A stretch of DNA of 29,381 bases from RGDT01 sp964630925 (GTDB lineage: Bacteria; Planctomycetota; Planctomycetia; Gemmatales; Gemmataceae). The notes beneath the pieces are model-generated. The model saw only the letters and a list, made by a program, of their open reading frames with translations, was not told the origin of the DNA and did not search any database. The translations under genes were made by a program, and so were the position numbers. Positions within the stretch are counted from its first letter, which is position 1; each line of letters starts with the position of its first letter. Where the stretch lies: the NCBI GenBank assembly GCA_964630925.1, contig CAZVZK010000128.1:1-29381 (forward strand), read 5' to 3'. This document shows positions 1 through 7,254 of this stretch, in pieces.

Positions 1-1
1 C

Positions 2-1228
2 GCCGCCGGCGAGCCACATGGTGAAGCCGTAGGGGTTGTGGTCGCGGCCCTTGCCGCCCTGGGAGGTGGGCAGCCGCCCGAACTCACTCGCCCACACGAC
101 GAGGGTGCTGTCCAGCAATCCCCGTGCCTTCAGGTCCTTCAGGAGCGCGGCGATGGGGCGGTCGGCGTGGCCGGCCATCTTCTCATGGTTGGGGTTCACG
201 TCGTCGTGGGCGTCCCACTGCGTGACGAGCGGGCCTCCGCCCGAGTAGACCTGCACGAACCGCACGCCACGCTCGACGAGTCGGCGGGCCAGGAGCAGAC
301 GCGTGCCGAAGTCGGCGGTCGGCTTGTCGTCGACCCCGTACAGCTTCCGCGTCGCAGCCGACTCCTTGCCCAGGTCCACCGCCTCCGGGGCGTGCTTCTG
401 CATCTTGAACGCCAGCTCGTAGCTGGCGACGCGTGCCTCCAGCTCGTGGTCGCCGGGCCTCGTGTCGTCGGCGTTCATCTTGCGCAGGAGGTCGGCGACG
501 CGGCGCTGGCGCTCGCCGCCCGCGCCCGGCGGCGGCGCGAGGTTGAGTATGGGGCTGCGGCCCTTGCGCAGCAGCGTGCCCTGGTACACGGTGGGGAGGT
601 AGCCGGCGCCCCAGCACGGGGCGCCGCCCTCCGGCGTGCCCTCCGGCTGGAGCAGGACGCAGTACGCCGGCAGGTCGTCGCTGACGGAGCCGAGGCCGTA
701 GGTCACCCACGAGCCGAGGCTGGGGTGGCCCATCAGGGTGCGGCCCGAGTGGATGTGGTACATGGCCGGGGCGTGGACGGTGGACGTGGCCCAGCAGGAG
801 TGCAGGTAGCAGATGTCGTCCACGCAGCCGGAGAGGTTGGGCAGGAGGTCGGACATCCACAGGCCGGACTTGCCGTGCTGTTTGAACTTGCGGGTGCTGG
901 GCAGCAGCGGCGTCTTGCCGTCGGTGAACTGGCTGACGGGGGTGCCGAAGCTGGGCGGCAGCGGCTTGCCGGCGTGCCTGGCGATGGCGGGCTTGGGGTC
1001 GAAGAGATCGACCTGCGACGGCCCGCCGACCATGAAGAGGAAGATGACCGACTTGGCCTTCGCCTCGTGGTGCGGCTTCTTGAGGGCGAGGGGGTTAACA
1101 GGGGGTCTGGGGGACGGTTCGCCCCCCAACTTACCCGCGGCGGCCGCCGCGTCACGGGCCAGGAGCCAGGACAGGGCCAGGGTGCCGCAGCCGCCGCCGG
1201 CGCGGAGGATGTCACGGCGCGTCAGCAT
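2..1228 (-). CDS. DUF1501 domain protein, Tat-exported, 3' end cut by window edge
   Basis: A DUF1501 (sulfatase/alkaline-phosphatase-fold) protein; 409 codons are visible and the C terminus lies beyond position 1. The start is ATG at 1228-1226, giving MLTRRDILRAGGG, a twin-arginine (Tat) signal, followed by a hydrophobic stretch (TLALSWLLA) and an Ala-rich cleavage region. The family signature FLFMVGGPSQVDLFDPKP follows near residue 60, and later blocks (HSGRTLMGHPSLGSW, VQVYSGGG, WDAHDDVNPNHEKM, VVWASEFGRLP, GRDHNPYGF) match the family closely. In planctomycetes DUF1501 genes usually sit beside DUF1549/DUF1553 cytochrome-like genes, which would be off the left edge. The biochemical role is unknown; a periplasmic hydrolase-like fold is likely. 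A long antisense frame on the plus strand is a GC-bias shadow. Family call is firm. Confidence 0.93.
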   Translation of the reverse strand, partial: MLTRRDILRAGGGCGTLALSWLLARDAAAAAGKLGGEPSPRPPVNPLALKKPHHEAKAKSVIFLFMVGGPSQVDLFDPKPAIARHAGKPLPPSFGTPVSQFTDGKTPLLPSTRKFKQHGKSGLWMSDLLPNLSGCVDDICYLHSCWATSTVHAPAMYHIHSGRTLMGHPSLGSWVTYGLGSVSDDLPAYCVLLQPEGTPEGGAPCWGAGYLPTVYQGTLLRKGRSPILNLAPPPGAGGERQRRVADLLRKMNADDTRPGDHELEARVASYELAFKMQKHAPEAVDLGKESAATRKLYGVDDKPTADFGTRLLLARRLVERGVRFVQVYSGGGPLVTQWDAHDDVNPNHEKMAGHADRPIAALLKDLKARGLLDSTLVVWASEFGRLPTSQGGKGRDHNPYGFTMWLAGG

Positions 1229-1615
1229 GGCGGGCCTCCGAACGTGGGATAGATGGGGCAGGGGCCGATACCGGCGGTAACCGTTCACGAGCCAGCGGGA
1301 ATTAGACGGAAGTAGACAGGTGGGATGGCCGGCGGGGGCGGATTGCATTGCATTGCACCCCCCCCAGGCACCCCCCGCAATGCAAATTCGTGGCGGAATT
1401 TGCGTTTCAGGGTAAGTGGTCAGACCGCCAACACCAGCGCCCTGGCCACACACACCGTCTGATTTTGTCCAACTCCCGAAGGTGGGTGTACGGGGCCACG
1501 GGGTATTCTAGCCAGAGCAGAGCCGACCGGTCATCCTCGCGCCTACATCCCCTTCCGGGGCTGCTTCGTCTTGGATGCGGCAGGTCGCCCGATGACCCGA
1601 CGGGAGGGATACAGG
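1229..1615. other. intergenic region between divergent genes
   Basis: About 390 bp between the minus-strand DUF1501 gene and the plus-strand gene starting at 1616. It should hold both promoters. It contains a short ATTGC tandem near 1345 and two copies of a TGCAAATTC/GAATTTGC-like inverted motif around 1380-1410 (gcaaattcgtggcggaatttgc), which could be an operator. No convincing small gene was seen. Confidence 0.4.
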
Positions 1616-2368
1616 ATGATCCGGCTGATGCTCGTATCGCTGGCGACGCTGCCCCTGGCCCATTCGGTGCCCCCTCCGCCGGCCGTCGCCGCCAAGCCCC
1701 CCGCCTCGCCGGGCCTGCCCTGGGAGGCGGATTGGGAATTCCGCCGCGACTTCAAGGTGGATGGCAAGGTGGAGAACGGGGGCGAGGCGGAGAAGTACCG
1801 CCTGCGCCAGTACGACTTCGGCGAGGGCGGCAAGGGCCGCGCGTTCCAGGGCAAGAAGGATGTCTTCGATGTCAACATCCAGCTCTTCCCCGCCACCACC
1901 CGCAACGTCATCCTGCTGACGCAGAAGGACTACTCCTCCTGCACGCTCTACGCCGGGGCGCGGGTCGCGGAGGGCGTCTATCGCGGGACGTGGCACGACC
2001 ACAAGGGCCGCTCCGGCGACTGGGAGATGACCTTCCTCAAGGAGGTGCAGCCCGTGGGGGTGTACGGCACGACGTATGACGTGGCGCACCCCGGCATCGA
2101 CATGCGGGGCCCGGACGGCAAGCCGGTGGTGTGGAAGGACGCCAGGGGCGGCTTCGTGGTGACCGCCCTGGATGAGGGCGGCAAGGCGGTCAAGCAGGTG
2201 ACGAGCGGCGAGCGCGGGAGGTATCATCTATCTCTGCCGCCGGGCAAGTACAAGATCAGCTTCAAGTCGCCGCACCGGGTCACGTCGTCGCCGAGGGACG
2301 TGACGGTGGAGGTCAAGGAGGGCGGCTCGTATCGGCACGACGCCGAGGGGCACACGAACCTGCCCTGA
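1616..2368 (+). CDS. exported protein with C-terminal prealbumin-like domain
   Basis: A 250-residue hypothetical exported protein. The start is ATG 1616, preceded by GGGAGG about 8 nt upstream; an in-frame ATG at 1571 lacks such a site and would bury the signal peptide. Residues 1-25 (MIRLMLVSLATLPLAHS...) form a signal peptide. The middle part (roughly 35-165) is rich in aromatic and charged residues and I do not recognise it. From about residue 180 the pattern VVTALDEGGKAVKQVTSG followed by YHLSLPPGKYKISFKSP resembles the regulatory beta-sandwich found in carboxypeptidase D and Cna-B/transthyretin-like domains. The next gene, an O-methyltransferase, begins 36 bp downstream on the same strand, so the two may be co-transcribed. 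Being a real gene is likely; function is unknown. Confidence 0.75.
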   Translation: MIRLMLVSLATLPLAHSVPPPPAVAAKPPASPGLPWEADWEFRRDFKVDGKVENGGEAEKYRLRQYDFGEGGKGRAFQGKKDVFDVNIQLFPATTRNVILLTQKDYSSCTLYAGARVAEGVYRGTWHDHKGRSGDWEMTFLKEVQPVGVYGTTYDVAHPGIDMRGPDGKPVVWKDARGGFVVTALDEGGKAVKQVTSGERGRYHLSLPPGKYKISFKSPHRVTSSPRDVTVEVKEGGSYRHDAEGHTNLP

Positions 2369-2404
2369 ACCGGACGCGGGGCCGATGCCGCGTATCATGT
2401 CCGC

Positions 2405-3406
2405 ATGAGACCCGACCCGTCCCCCGTGCTGTCGCTGATCACCGCGTTCCGCGATAGCGCCGTTCTCTTCGCGTCACTATCGCTGGGCGTCTTCGAGCGC
2501 CTGCCGGCGACGGTGCGGGGGCTGGCGAATGATCTCTCCTGCGACGAGGACGCGCTCGGGCGTCTGCTGGAGCGTTGCGTCGGCCTGGGGCTTCTGGCGC
2601 GCGATGGCGACACCTTCCGCCCGACACCGACGGCGGAGGCGTACCTGACACGCGGCAGCCCACGGCGGCTCACGGGCTACCTGGCGTACTCGCACAAGGT
2701 GCTGTGGCCGATGTGGGGCGACCTGGCCGGCGCGGTGCGCGAGGGGACGAACCGCTGGAAGGCGTGCTTCGGCCTCGACGGGCCGCTGTTCGCCAATTAC
2801 TTCGCGGACGAGGAGGGCCGCCGCGAGTTCCTCATGGGGATGCACGGCTTCGGGCAGCTCAGCTCGCCGGAGGTCGTGTCGGCCTTCGACCTGTCGGGCT
2901 TCAAGCACATCTGCGACCTGGGCGGGGCGACGGGGCACCTGGCCGTGGCGGCGTGCCGACGCTGGCCGGGCCTGACGGCCACGGTGCTGGACCTGGCGCC
3001 GGCGGTGTTGTTGGCCGAGGAGATGGTGGCGGCGGAGGCGGACGTGGCGGGGCGTGTCACAGTGAAGGCGGGCGACTTCTTCACCGAGGCCCTGCCACCG
3101 GCGGACCTGTACGCGGTGGGGCGCATCCTGCACGACTGGGGCGAGGAGAAGATCCACAAGCTGCTGTCGGCGGTGATCGCGGCGCTGCCGGACGGCGGGG
3201 CGCTCCTGATCGCGGAGAAACTGCTCGACGACGACAGGGCGGGCCCGGCGTGGGCGCAGCTGCAGTCGCTGAACATGCTGGTATGCGCCGAGGGCAAGGA
3301 GCGGACGCTGGGCGAGTACGAGGCGCTGTTGCGGAAGGCGGGGTTCAGCCGGGTGGAGGCGAAGCGGTGCGCCGGGCCGCTCGACGCGGTGCTGGCGTGG
3401 AAGTGA
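2405..3406 (+). CDS. SAM-dependent O-methyltransferase (ASMT/COMT type)
   Basis: A 333-residue class I methyltransferase of the acetylserotonin/caffeate O-methyltransferase type. It has the usual two parts: an N-terminal winged-helix dimerisation domain (about 10-100, with LGVFERLPATVRGLANDL and CVGLGLLARDGDTF) and a C-terminal Rossmann domain. The SAM-binding loop is ICDLGGATGHLA near residue 168, and the family's catalytic His lies in RILHDWGEEK near residue 240, followed by the typical LLIAEKLLDDD. The length is normal for the family. These enzymes methylate hydroxyls on small aromatic or polyketide-like molecules; the substrate cannot be read from sequence. A small acyl-carrier-like gene follows about 50 bp downstream on the same strand, which hints at a small-molecule pathway but does not prove one. 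Confidence 0.88.
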   Translation: MRPDPSPVLSLITAFRDSAVLFASLSLGVFERLPATVRGLANDLSCDEDALGRLLERCVGLGLLARDGDTFRPTPTAEAYLTRGSPRRLTGYLAYSHKVLWPMWGDLAGAVREGTNRWKACFGLDGPLFANYFADEEGRREFLMGMHGFGQLSSPEVVSAFDLSGFKHICDLGGATGHLAVAACRRWPGLTATVLDLAPAVLLAEEMVAAEADVAGRVTVKAGDFFTEALPPADLYAVGRILHDWGEEKIHKLLSAVIAALPDGGALLIAEKLLDDDRAGPAWAQLQSLNMLVCAEGKERTLGEYEALLRKAGFSRVEAKRCAGPLDAVLAWK

Positions 3407-3455
3407 GGGAGCGTGGTAGGGCCACCAGGCCATTCGGGCGTGCGTCCGTGACGTC

Positions 3456-3647
3456 GTGGCCCGCGAATGCAGTCTCTCGGCCGCCCGACTCGACGCGGAG
3501 ACACACCTCGGCGACGAGCTGGACTTCGCAGACCTCGTGGCGGAGGTCGAGGAGGCACTCGAGGTGCGCATCGATGACGGGGGCCGCGATCAGGGACGGA
3601 CGTTGGGCGATCTGGTGCGGGTGATCGATGGCCGTCAATCCAAATAG
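3456..3647 (+). CDS. acyl-carrier-protein-like protein lacking the phosphopantetheine serine
   Basis: A small protein (63 residues from GTG 3456) that aligns by eye with acyl carrier proteins. The block GDELDFADLVAEVEEALEV corresponds to the ACP block around DSLDxVELVxxLEEEF, and TLGDLVRVID matches ACP helix 4. At the DSL position the codons read GAC GAG CTG, so the Ser that carries 4'-phosphopantetheine is Glu. The ACP helix-1 match continues upstream in frame (IRACVRDVVAREC) to a stop at 3417-3419, but the only start there is a rare ATT at 3432. The GTG start would shorten helix 1. It overlaps the DUF4058 gene by 13 nt, tail to tail. It could be a non-acylated ACP paralog with a structural role or a decayed gene. 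The ACP similarity is from the pattern only and was not confirmed by search. Confidence 0.5.
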   Translation: MARECSLSAARLDAETHLGDELDFADLVAEVEEALEVRIDDGGRDQGRTLGDLVRVIDGRQSK

Positions 3648-4327
3648 GCGTCGGCGGCGGCTCGACGGTACGTCCCCTCCAGATCGGCCGTGATCCGTTC
3701 GTGTACCGTCAGTGGCAGCGGCATCGCCGGCAGGGGCTGGCCCACCGTCAACGGCCTCCGCCAGACGGCGACGAGCCGGCCACCCGACGGGGCCTCTTCG
3801 CCGACCCGGTAGGTGACGGCCAGGGGCGACGGCAGCGGCGGCTGTCCCGGGATCTCGGCCTCGGCGGCGAGGCGGTCGGCGAAGGAGAAGGCGAGCGGGC
3901 GGGGGTGAACATCAACGAGAAGGAGGTTGGCCCCCTGGACGAGGTAGACCAGGCACCGAGAGAGATAGATCTCGCGCGACGAGGGCCGGTCCTTGTTCCG
4001 CGGCGAGATCAGCTCGATGGCGGCGACCAGGCGGCCCCGCGTGAGGACGTGGACCGCCGTCTGCGGGTCGCTCCGTAACAGCGCCACCGCCTCGCTGTCC
4101 GGCGCCCACCCCTCCGGCGAGGCGGCAGGAGGCACCTCGTCCTGCCAGCGACGCACGGCCACGTCCGGCTTCTCGTCCCCGGCGCCGACCGACAGGGCGG
4201 GGGTCGAGCCGATGTACGCCCGGTAGGCGGCCGGGAGCTTCGCCTTCACGTCGCGGAGCAGCTCGACGAGCCAGATGTCATGGACGCCCTCCCACCCGTC
4301 GAGGTTGGCCCAATCGTGAAGCGGCAT
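3635..4327 (-). CDS. DUF4058 family protein, intact copy
   Basis: A 230-residue DUF4058 protein. The start is ATG 4327, with a strong Shine-Dalgarno (GGAAGGAGG) about 9 nt upstream; longer in-frame readings run into the duplicated region and are not supported. Key blocks are MPLHDWANLDGWEGVHDIW at the start, EKPDVAVRRW near residue 55, LVAAIELISPRNKDRPSS near 105, and LLLVDVHPRPLAFSFADRL near 138. The AIELISPxNK pattern resembles the PD-(D/E)XK nuclease-like core suspected for this family, but activity is not established. The first 59 bases of the gene and its leader are identical to those of the second copy at 5896-6576 (see the 192-bp repeat), while the rest has diverged. It converges on the ACP-like gene. 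Confidence 0.82.
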   Translation of the reverse strand: MPLHDWANLDGWEGVHDIWLVELLRDVKAKLPAAYRAYIGSTPALSVGAGDEKPDVAVRRWQDEVPPAASPEGWAPDSEAVALLRSDPQTAVHVLTRGRLVAAIELISPRNKDRPSSREIYLSRCLVYLVQGANLLLVDVHPRPLAFSFADRLAAEAEIPGQPPLPSPLAVTYRVGEEAPSGGRLVAVWRRPLTVGQPLPAMPLPLTVHERITADLEGTYRRAAADAYLD

Positions 4328-4460
4328 GAAACGGCCCTCCTTCCACCATCCTACCCGGCCGGCCGCGCCGCGCGAAGCAGGGTCAGCGGATGCGGCGGGC
4401 CACCTGACGCGGTGCCCGCGCGGCGCCGACATCCTTCGGGTCGTGGCCGGCGGGTCAGCA
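4269..4460. repeat. 192-bp exact direct repeat A, copy 1
   Basis: Identical base for base, as read here, to 6518-6709 (offset 2249). It holds the first 59 nt of the DUF4058 gene, its Shine-Dalgarno and 133 nt of upstream sequence, including a possible -10 element TAGGAT (minus strand, 4353-4348). Identity stops abruptly on both sides. On the right it overlaps repeat B by five bases (CAGCA, 4456-4460). Confidence 0.92.
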
Positions 4461-4917
4461 CGGGGGCGGGGGGTGCGTGGTGGCCGTGATCGACGACGGC
4501 CACGTCGGCGTCGCCTGCGTCGGCGCAGGCGAGCGGGAGGCGTGCCCGTGCGAGGGTGGACTTGAGGGAGTCGTGGGTGGGGGTGCGGAGGCGGAGGGCG
4601 GGGCCGAGGGCGTCGCGGGCGGGGGCGGGGAGGCGGGAGGCGAGGCCGCGCTCGACGCCCTCGCGGGTGACGAGGACGGCGGGGCCGGGCCAGAGGCGGC
4701 GGGCTATGCGCCGTCCGGCGTCGCCGAGGGCGGGGGCCCAGTCGATGGCGGCGCTCAGGCCGGGGACCAGGACGGCCGGGGCGGCGAGATGGTGGGCGTC
4801 GCGGGCGGCGCGGACGGTGACGCCGGGGAAGCGGATGCAGGCGCCGGCGGCGAGGGCGCGGGCGGCCCATTTGGCCAGGCGGCGCGGGTGGCATTCGTGC
4901 CAGTCGATCTGATCCAT
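4351..4917 (-). pseudogene. truncated duplicate of YrdC-domain part of the YrdC/phosphatase fusion
   Basis: Residues 1-154 of this 188-residue frame are encoded by DNA identical to the 5' half of the fusion gene at 11711-12673. After residue 154 the frame crosses into repeat A and reads 34 unrelated residues before a stop at 4351. The LMW phosphatase half is absent. Identity begins exactly at the A of the start codon (4917), so the copy has a different leader; that leader still offers a purine-rich site (GGAGGGGAG) about 7 nt upstream, so translation is possible. Most likely a non-functional product of duplication, though a short YrdC-like protein might be made. Confidence 0.75.
4456..4917. 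repeat. 462-bp exact direct repeat B, copy 1
   Basis: Identical as read to 12212-12673 (offset 7756). It spans exactly 154 codons starting at the ATG of the YrdC-domain reading frame. Its left end overlaps repeat A by CAGCA, five bases of microhomology shared by the parent sequences. Confidence 0.92.
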
Positions 4918-4921
4918 TGAT

Positions 4922-4974
4922 TCACTCCCCTCCCCCCGGCTTTGCGGGGGGTGCTGGCGTGGAAGGGGGAGTGA
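4922..4974. terminator. nested inverted repeat downstream of GYF_2 gene
   Basis: Outer arms TCACTCCCC (4922-4930) and GGGGAGTGA (4966-4974) enclose an inner hairpin CCCCCCG (4932-4938) / CGGGGGG (4945-4951) with loop GCTTTG. It lies about 50 nt past the stop of the minus-strand GYF_2 gene and could end its transcription. There is no clear U tract, so the role is uncertain. Confidence 0.4.
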
Positions 4975-5023
4975 CACCGCGTCGACCGGATCACCGGGCC
5001 TCGTCGAAGCCCGGCCGGCCGCC

Positions 5024-5821
5024 TCAGACGCTCCACACCACCAGCGTGATCAGGAAGGCGAGAAGCAGCGCCACGAGCCCCCCCAAGAACAGGCCGACGA
5101 CCAGCCCGATGCCCGCCGCCTCGGCCGGCTGCGCCCCCTCGGGGAATGCCAGCGCGAGGGCGGCCCCCAGCGTCGCCCCGAGCAGCAGGCAGCCGACGAT
5201 GGCCAGCAGCCGCACTGGTCCGGCCAGCCAGCCCAGCCGCGGCCGCAGGTCCGGCCCGCCCCGGGTCGGGCGCGGCGCCTGCCACCACGACCGTGCCGCC
5301 TGAACGCTGTCGACCAGCAGCCACGCCAGGCCGCCCGGCACGAGCGAGAGGACCAAACCCGTGATGATCCCGCGCTGGATGCGTTCGGGCATCTCGCCCC
5401 CAGGGTCACGCCGGCCGGCCCAGGACGCCATCGACACCACGAGGCAGAAGAGGCACACCGCCGAGAGGAGGTAGGTGAGCGCCCCGGCCCACGCGCCCCG
5501 GTTGCGCAGCGCCTGCTCCAGGCCCGACGCCGGCTCGCCCGCCGGCCCGCGGCGGGCGGCATTCGGCCCCGACACCAGCTCCGCCGGCAGCTCGTCGAGC
5601 GCCTCCTCCCCGCGTCCCCGGCGGTCGGGTCGCGGGGAGGGCTCCGGTGCCGGTGCGGGGAAGAGGCCGGCCACGGCCGAGGCCTCGGCCCACTCGGCGC
5701 CGCCCTCCCGGAGGACGAGGTCGTGGGGGCCGATCTGCCCTGACGCGGCCATCTGCCTCAGCCGCGCCCACGACACCGGACCCCGCGACCGTCCGTTCTT
5801 CTCGAAGTACCAGTCGGCCAT
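5024..5821 (-). CDS. GYF_2 (DUF4339) domain membrane protein
   Basis: A 265-residue membrane protein. The start is ATG 5821, with AGGGAG a few bases upstream; the frame stays open for over 200 codons further upstream but that stretch overlaps the neighbouring gene and is low-complexity. Residues 1-53 form a GYF_2 domain (WYFEKNGRSRGPVSWARLRQ, then GQIGPHDLVLREGGAEWAEA), a module common in planctomycete membrane proteins and thought to bind peptides. A Pro/Arg-rich linker follows (54-105). Four hydrophobic segments come next, at about 111-135, 151-172, 198-226 and 236-263. Function is unknown. It sits inside the rearranged patch between the two DUF4058 copies, on the same strand. Confidence 0.8.
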   Translation of the reverse strand: MADWYFEKNGRSRGPVSWARLRQMAASGQIGPHDLVLREGGAEWAEASAVAGLFPAPAPEPSPRPDRRGRGEEALDELPAELVSGPNAARRGPAGEPASGLEQALRNRGAWAGALTYLLSAVCLFCLVVSMASWAGRRDPGGEMPERIQRGIITGLVLSLVPGGLAWLLVDSVQAARSWWQAPRPTRGGPDLRPRLGWLAGPVRLLAIVGCLLLGATLGAALALAFPEGAQPAEAAGIGLVVGLFLGGLVALLLAFLITLVVWSV

Positions 5822-5895
5822 CGGCGCTCCCTGGAAAGGGCCTGGAGGAAGGACGAAGAGCGCCGGCGCCCCTCCCCCAACGCCTCCGACGGGCG

Positions 5896-6576
5896 TCACT
5901 CCAGGTAGGCCCTGCGGTCGCGGCGATAGGTGCTCTCCAGATCGACTAGGATATTCTGATGCACCGAGAGCGGCAGCGGCATCAGCGGGATGTCCGCGCC
6001 GACGACGAGCGGCCTCCGCCACACCTCGGCGAAATACCCCTTGGGCATCGGCTCGCCGACACAGTATGCCACCGCCAGAGGGCTGGGCAGCGGCGGCTGT
6101 CCCACGCCGACCGACTCCGCCAACGCGTCGGCGAAGGAGAAGCTCACGGGCCGACGATGCACGTCCACCAGGAGGAGATGCACCCCGTCGGCGAGGGAGT
6201 TCCGGTGGCGCATCAGGTAGTTCGCCCGTCACTCGGGCCGGTCCTTGTTCCGGGGTGAGACCAGCTCCAGCGCGGCGACGAGCCGGCCACGCGACTTGAC
6301 GTGAATGGAGGTCTGCGAATCCAGCTCCATTAGCATCCCGGCGATGTCCGACTTGTCGTGGCGTGCGGCAGCGGCCGTGGCCGGGTCGGGCAGCCACTGC
6401 CGCACGGCCACATCGGGCTTCTCCTCCACCGCGTCCAGCGACAGAGCGGGCGTCAAGCCGATGTAGGCCTGGAGCTGCTCCGGTAGGCGAGGCTTGAGCC
6501 AATACAGCAGCTCAACCAGCCAGATGTCATGGACGCCCTCCCACCCGTCGAGGTTGGCCCAATCGTGAAGCGGCAT
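5896..6576 (-). pseudogene. DUF4058 family protein, second copy, broken by in-frame TGA
   Basis: A paralog of the gene at 3635-4327 with the same start (MPLHDWANLDGWEG, ATG 6576) and the same strong Shine-Dalgarno. Reading is open to residue 115 (SPRNKDRPE), then meets TGA at 6231-6229, and continues in the same frame as RANYL...LLLVDVHRRPVSFSFADAL to a normal family end (AYLE) at 5896. There is no frameshift: one codon separates the two halves, and it aligns with an ordinary residue in the intact copy. Either a recent nonsense mutation, a sequencing error, or read-through. The downstream half has only a weak internal start at 6213. Apart from the duplicated 5' end the two copies have diverged well. 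Confidence 0.85.
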
Positions 6577-6709
6577 GAAACGGCCCTCCTTCCACCATCC
6601 TACCCGGCCGGCCGCGCCGCGCGAAGCAGGGTCAGCGGATGCGGCGGGCCACCTGACGCGGTGCCCGCGCGGCGCCGACATCCTTCGGGTCGTGGCCGGC
6701 GGGTCAGCA
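6518..6709. repeat. 192-bp exact direct repeat A, copy 2
   Basis: Second copy of the segment at 4269-4460, covering the 5' end, Shine-Dalgarno and leader of the broken DUF4058 gene. To the right the sequence is unique and leads, after 47 nt, into the end of the RcpC-like gene. Confidence 0.92.
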
Positions 6710-6756
6710 GCCGGATTGAGGGGCGAGGGCGGGCAGGTGGGATGCGTCGGCCGCCG

Positions 6757-7113
6757 TTACCGCGTCGGCACCAGCACCGGCCGCAGCGCGCCCTTCGCCG
6801 CGGCGGCCGCCAGACGCCTCGCCTGCGGCCCCGTGACGGAGACTGTCACCCGGTCGGTGGGCGGGGTCGGCCCCCACAGCTCCTGCTCCACCTCGACCAC
6901 GAGCAACCCCCTCTCGACCACGGCCGCGCGCGACGCCTTGCCCTCCTTCACGTCGGAGACGACATCGACACGCGCCCCCGGCAGGATGAAGCCGCCGTCG
7001 CCGCCGTTGACGCAATCGATGGCGAAGACCGTCCTCGGCCCCTCGCCCCCGGCGGGCGGGGCCGCGGTGAACGCGGGGGCCGCGAGGCAGGCCAGCAGCA
7101 AGCAATGGCGCAT
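6757..7113 (-). CDS. exported stand-alone RcpC/CpaB-like domain protein
   Basis: A 118-residue exported protein. The start is ATG 7113, preceded by GGAGGG at good spacing. Residues 1-18 (MRHCLLLACLAAPAFTAA) are a signal peptide. The rest resembles the RcpC domain of CpaB, the Flp/Tad pilus assembly protein: GGFILPGARVDVVSDV matches the GFVxPGDRVDV block, and DRVTVSVTGPQARRLAAAA followed by KGALRPVLV matches the VTLxVTPxQAxxLxLAxxxGxL block. A full CpaB also has an N-terminal TM segment and a SAF domain, both missing. No pilus gene is nearby. The resemblance is by pattern only; it could act as a periplasmic adaptor or be a general bacterial SAF-associated fold. It is divergent from the gene at 7255. 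Confidence 0.6.
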   Translation of the reverse strand: MRHCLLLACLAAPAFTAAPPAGGEGPRTVFAIDCVNGGDGGFILPGARVDVVSDVKEGKASRAAVVERGLLVVEVEQELWGPTPPTDRVTVSVTGPQARRLAAAAAKGALRPVLVPTR

Positions 7114-7254
7114 GGGTATCCCTCCGGTGGGGCGACAGTCTTATCTGGACTATAGGCCGGAATTCAACGGACGGCGGACATCGTGCATACATCATGCCAA
7201 GGGCGGCCCCGCCGGCCGCCCCGCTTCCGTTTCTCACAGCAAGGAGCCTCCCTG
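7114..7254. promoter_or_regulatory. divergent promoter region
   Basis: A 141-bp gap between two divergently transcribed exported-protein genes. It contains the only locally A/T-rich stretch (tatctggactatagg, 7142-7156), a possible -10 region in either direction, and the Shine-Dalgarno AAGGAG of the plus-strand gene at its right end. Promoter assignment is inference. Confidence 0.35.

Noticed and set aside
38..1252. 404-codon open frame on the plus strand across the DUF1501 gene
   Set aside because: It is an exact antisense shadow of a gene with clear family motifs; high GC leaves such frames open.
6229..6231. TGA in the second DUF4058 copy as a selenocysteine codon
   Set aside because: The paralog has no Cys at the site, no nearby hairpin of the needed type was evident, and the family has no redox role.
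4269..6709. Composite transposon bounded by the 192-bp repeats
   Set aside because: The repeats hold gene starts rather than transposase ends, and no transposase, terminal inverted repeats or target duplication were seen.
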